Below, piece after piece: positions 61,365 through 64,000 of a stretch of DNA of 64,000 bases. How positions within the stretch are numbered: position 1 is the first letter of the stretch; the number at the start of each line of letters is the position of its first letter. Under the pieces are notes generated by a model, which was given only the letters and a program-made list of their open reading frames with translations, searched no databases and was not told the DNA's origin. Source of the stretch: Styela clava (lineage: Eukaryota; Chordata; Ascidiacea; Stolidobranchia; Styelidae); NCBI RefSeq assembly GCF_964204865.1, contig NC_135257.1, forward strand, positions 14,158,151-14,222,150, given 5' to 3'. The translations under genes and the position numbers were made by a program.

Positions 61365-61830
61365 TGAATATTTCCCGTAACTTGAAGTGATAAGTTCATA
61401 CTTGAGTGTGCATGTACGGGGTAATTGCACTAAAATACATATTTCCCGTACCTTAGAGCAATTTCCCGACATCCCCTCTTTTTGTAACATTTTCCCGCTT
61501 TTTAGTAAAATTTCCCGTTTCCCGCATACATGTACTAAAAAGCGGGAAACGGGGGGAACGACGGGAAATTGCCTATTCCAAATTGACGGAAAATATGCAT
61601 GTTATAGTATTCGTGGGGGAAATTGCACTTGAAATCGTGGGCAACGAGAAACTTGAGCCTGTTTGTATGAGAAATTAAACTAAAAAGCGGAAGCAACGGA
61701 AAACATGCACTTGGGTGTGTGTACGGGAAATTGAATTAAAAAGCGGAAAAGACGGGAAATTTCATCAAAAAGCGGGAAATACGGAAAATTTAACTAAAAT
61801 ACGGAAACTAGTGGGAAAATCTCGAAAAAC
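61365..61830. repeat. Degenerate GCGGGAAA/TTTCCCGC array
   Basis: More than fifteen GGGAAA or TTTCCC words, many as AAAGCGGGAAA or TTTCCCGC, separated by AATTGCACTAAAA- or ACTAAAA-like spacers. The left half carries mostly TTTCCC and the right half mostly GGGAAA. They meet around 61494-61550, where CCCGCTTTTTAGTAAAATTTC and ACTAAAAAGCGGG face each other. The ORFs here are repeat translations. Confidence 0.75.
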
Positions 61831-62607
61831 AGGAAATATGTATTCAGGGATTTTAAGAGAAAAAGTAACAATGTTAAGGATTTTCCTGGGCAGAATGGAA
61901 CAATGTAATCAACTGCCAGAACCCCACTGGATGCCTCATCAAATTTTGGTAATTTGCTCAGTTGCATCAAATTAATACGCAAAGAGCTTCGATTGGAAGT
62001 TGATTACTTCCCGCAATCTTGCAATATAGGTTTGTAAATATGCTCTTGCTTTAGTCCATTGCAACCTGTGTCGCAGGTTGGCATTGTCAGTGGGCCCCGT
62101 TTTTTCATAGGACATTCAGTTGGCCAATTCTTGCTATCAAGCATATTTTTTATGATATACAGCATGACTTTGCTACACGCAAGGCTTATGAGGTAAAGTT
62201 ACTTTAATCGTTATTTTGCATTTGCTTTACGTTACTATCCTTAGCCCTATCCAGCTTGGTAACCGCGCAATACTATTGCGTATGCTAAGGCCCGCAATGT
62301 CTCTGAACCATGGCCTAACCGTCAAATCGACTTTCAAAAAACGTAGAAATATACTGTTCCCGGATTGTTGCACATGTCGGTAATATTAAAAATCATATTT
62401 CAGAATAATCTTGTATAATAGGTGAAAGAATCATGGAATTGCAATGAATTATAACCGATTTGGCAAAGAACGATGTTCATTTTGAATCTTTACCTACATA
62501 GCTCAATATTTGTGCCGGGTAATAATCTAATAAAATCCAAAAACACAGCAATCTTGTGCTTCAGAGCTTACACGACATATAAGTCACGGAAGTAGGTTAT
62601 AATGTTA
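61831..62607. other. Intergenic; nothing recognised
   Basis: No exon, RNA gene or terminal-repeat element recognised between the array and the left edge of the duplicated receptor unit. A direct repeat GCAACCTGTGTCGCAGGTTGGC near 62067 contains an inverted AACCTG/CAGGTT. Confidence 0.35.
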
Positions 62608-63394
62608 GAAAAAAGATATTAGACTGGTATTTTACCGTGTGGGATCTGAATAAGTGACGTAAATCGCCCACAAGAATGAATATCTTGAATAGTTTATTGT
62701 TTAAGTTGACGCGATTGCAACACAATTATTACGCATCACAATATGACATGCCAGTCAGAGAATGAATGGTTAGTTAAAGAGATACCTTACTGCTACAAAA
62801 GTAAATTTAAATAATAATCAAAGTAATTCAGTGTAATAAAACATTACAAATCAACCATTGAAATGATATATATTGTTAAAATAGTATAGTAACATATTTA
62901 AATAGATGTTCAAATCGTTAATACCTGCTCACAACAAATTTCTGAGATTTCAATCAAAATACCACTAAATACAAGTAATATATATAAACTGTTGTACAGC
63001 ATAAATAAATTACAAATCGATGCAATTCAGAATTTTGGACAAGTAATTCGTTAGGCCAGGCATGACTCGGTTGCGTCATTGAGTCAATCAAATTTGCTCC
63101 AAGAAGAATATTATTTTTCAGTCGGAAGTGTAAAAAACATTATCCAAACCATGTATGGGCGACATCTATATAGGCTTTATTGATACGCTGCAAGTTTTTA
63201 AAAACTGATCTATTGTGACGAATATTACGTAGAGATGAGTTCCCCTCTCTTGACATATTTGTCGTTTGTTGCAATAACAGAAGCATAAAATGAAGATGTT
63301 GAACAATTTTGTTTCATTCTATATTCAGTGGAAGTAAAAGAACGGGCATAGCATACGACGCAGTATTTAGTTCCAATTTACAAGATTATCAACG
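62608..63394 (+). repeat. Duplicated upstream region of receptor gene 3
   Basis: Copy of 55164-55951 at an offset of about 7.44 kb, with scattered substitutions and small indels. In-frame stops before the ATG at 63395 show that coding begins at MNVDNTSS. Confidence 0.85.
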
Positions 63395-64000
63395 ATGAAT
63401 GTGGACAATACAAGTAGCTTTTCACCAAAAGAACCGTATTTAGAAAGATACTGGCTATTTTGCGAGTCAATCTTGGTTGTATTGACACTTTCAGTGCTGT
63501 ATTTGACTGCATGCTTGATTCTACATGTGCTAAACGAGAGAAAAACTCAAACTCGAGGCCAAAAAATTTGGCAAAAAAAGTGGTTAGCATGGCTTCCCAT
63601 AGTCAGCTCCATAATATTCTTTTTACGAATATGCAGTGACCATATTTCAGCGTTCTATGGGTGGCGAGATGATGACTCTTGCTGGGTCACTGTCACAGTC
63701 AGTACAGTATTATTCGCTCTGTCTCTTTACGCAGTTTATATATTTCTATGGGTAAGACAGAGCATATTTTATGCCGATCCTCTCATAAAGGAAATTATAA
63801 AGCCATTCGTTGCATACGTAAGCTGGTTCACACTCGGATTCATGTTGATATCTGGATCCGCATTGAGCATTTTGTACAATGTACCACAAGCTACGCAATG
63901 GGTTTACCGAGCCACGGCTGACGGATGTAAAGAAGTTTCAGTGGATTCGCCGGAAATTATACCAGGAGTAGTAGCTGCTACAACAATAACATTTCAAGTA
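63395..64000 (+). CDS. Seven-transmembrane receptor-like protein, array member 3 (partial)
   Basis: An open frame of 202 codons from ATG at 63395 runs off the window without a stop. It is highly similar to member 2: same MNVDNTSS start, ESILVVLTLSVLYLTACLIL (TM1), FFLRICSDHISAFYGWRDDD (TM2 end), DDSCWVTVTVSTVLFALSLY (Cys and TM3), YIFLWVRQSIFYAD, and TADGCKEVSVDSPE (second Cys). It differs by a 3-4 residue insertion in the first loop (NERKTQTRGQ) and scattered substitutions, none disabling. TM5 is cut by the window end; TM6, TM7 and tail must lie beyond it. Probably a functional recent duplicate. Confidence 0.9.
   Translation, partial: MNVDNTSSFSPKEPYLERYWLFCESILVVLTLSVLYLTACLILHVLNERKTQTRGQKIWQKKWLAWLPIVSSIIFFLRICSDHISAFYGWRDDDSCWVTVTVSTVLFALSLYAVYIFLWVRQSIFYADPLIKEIIKPFVAYVSWFTLGFMLISGSALSILYNVPQATQWVYRATADGCKEVSVDSPEIIPGVVAATTITFQV

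Noticed and set aside
61387..61975. Two ORFs of 81 and 86 codons
   Set aside because: Translations of the GGGAAA/TTTCCC repeat array.

Overview
The window is nuclear DNA from an animal: AT-rich, with short GT-AG introns, AATAAA poly(A) signals and many decayed DNA transposons. An ascidian tunicate or a similar marine invertebrate fits best. The reasons are compact genes, two gene pairs so close that they look like trans-spliced operons, and pyrimidine-AG splice acceptors just upstream of several start codons. No ribosomal or mitochondrial marker is present, so the organism remains an inference. All exon models were read by eye from splice signals, reading frame and recalled family sequences; nothing was aligned by computer.

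Layout. 0.4-2.5 kb: the last five exons of a pepsin-family (cathepsin D-like) aspartic protease whose 5' part lies left of the window. 2.6-11.3 kb: a transposon graveyard with a pogo/Tigger transposase fossil on the minus strand, a 1.4 kb hAT-like element, a 65-70 bp minisatellite, a 0.68 kb element with perfect terminal repeats and target duplication, and a 236 bp MITE with an AAGATGGCGG core. 11.35-13.2 kb: a C15orf61 homologue and, 90 bp downstream, TYW3 of wybutosine synthesis. 13.4-16.1 kb: more hAT elements. 16.2-21.1 kb: an 11-exon gene for a 179-residue protein made of very small exons, almost all with phase-1 introns, with two AKAP-like amphipathic helices. 22.0-24.3 kb: ZNHIT1 (SRCAP/SWR1 chromatin remodelling), followed after only 11 bp by an intronless 436-residue coiled-coil protein. 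26.06-34.77 kb: a complete 16-exon CNOT10 gene (CCR4-NOT deadenylase complex). 35-51 kb: a gene-poor stretch with MITEs, a large foldback element, a 352 bp tandem duplication that looks perfect and a diverged 617 bp duplication. 51.1-64 kb: a head-to-tail array of three seven-transmembrane receptor-like genes, the third cut off by the window end.

The housekeeping genes act in unrelated pathways: tRNA modification, H2A.Z deposition and mRNA deadenylation. Their tight packing looks like operon organisation, not functional clustering. The most interesting part is the right end. It holds a locally expanding family of 7TM proteins with a GPCR-like cysteine pair, a roughly 190-200 residue third intracellular loop split by an intron at a conserved place, and a short motif shared between otherwise different tails.
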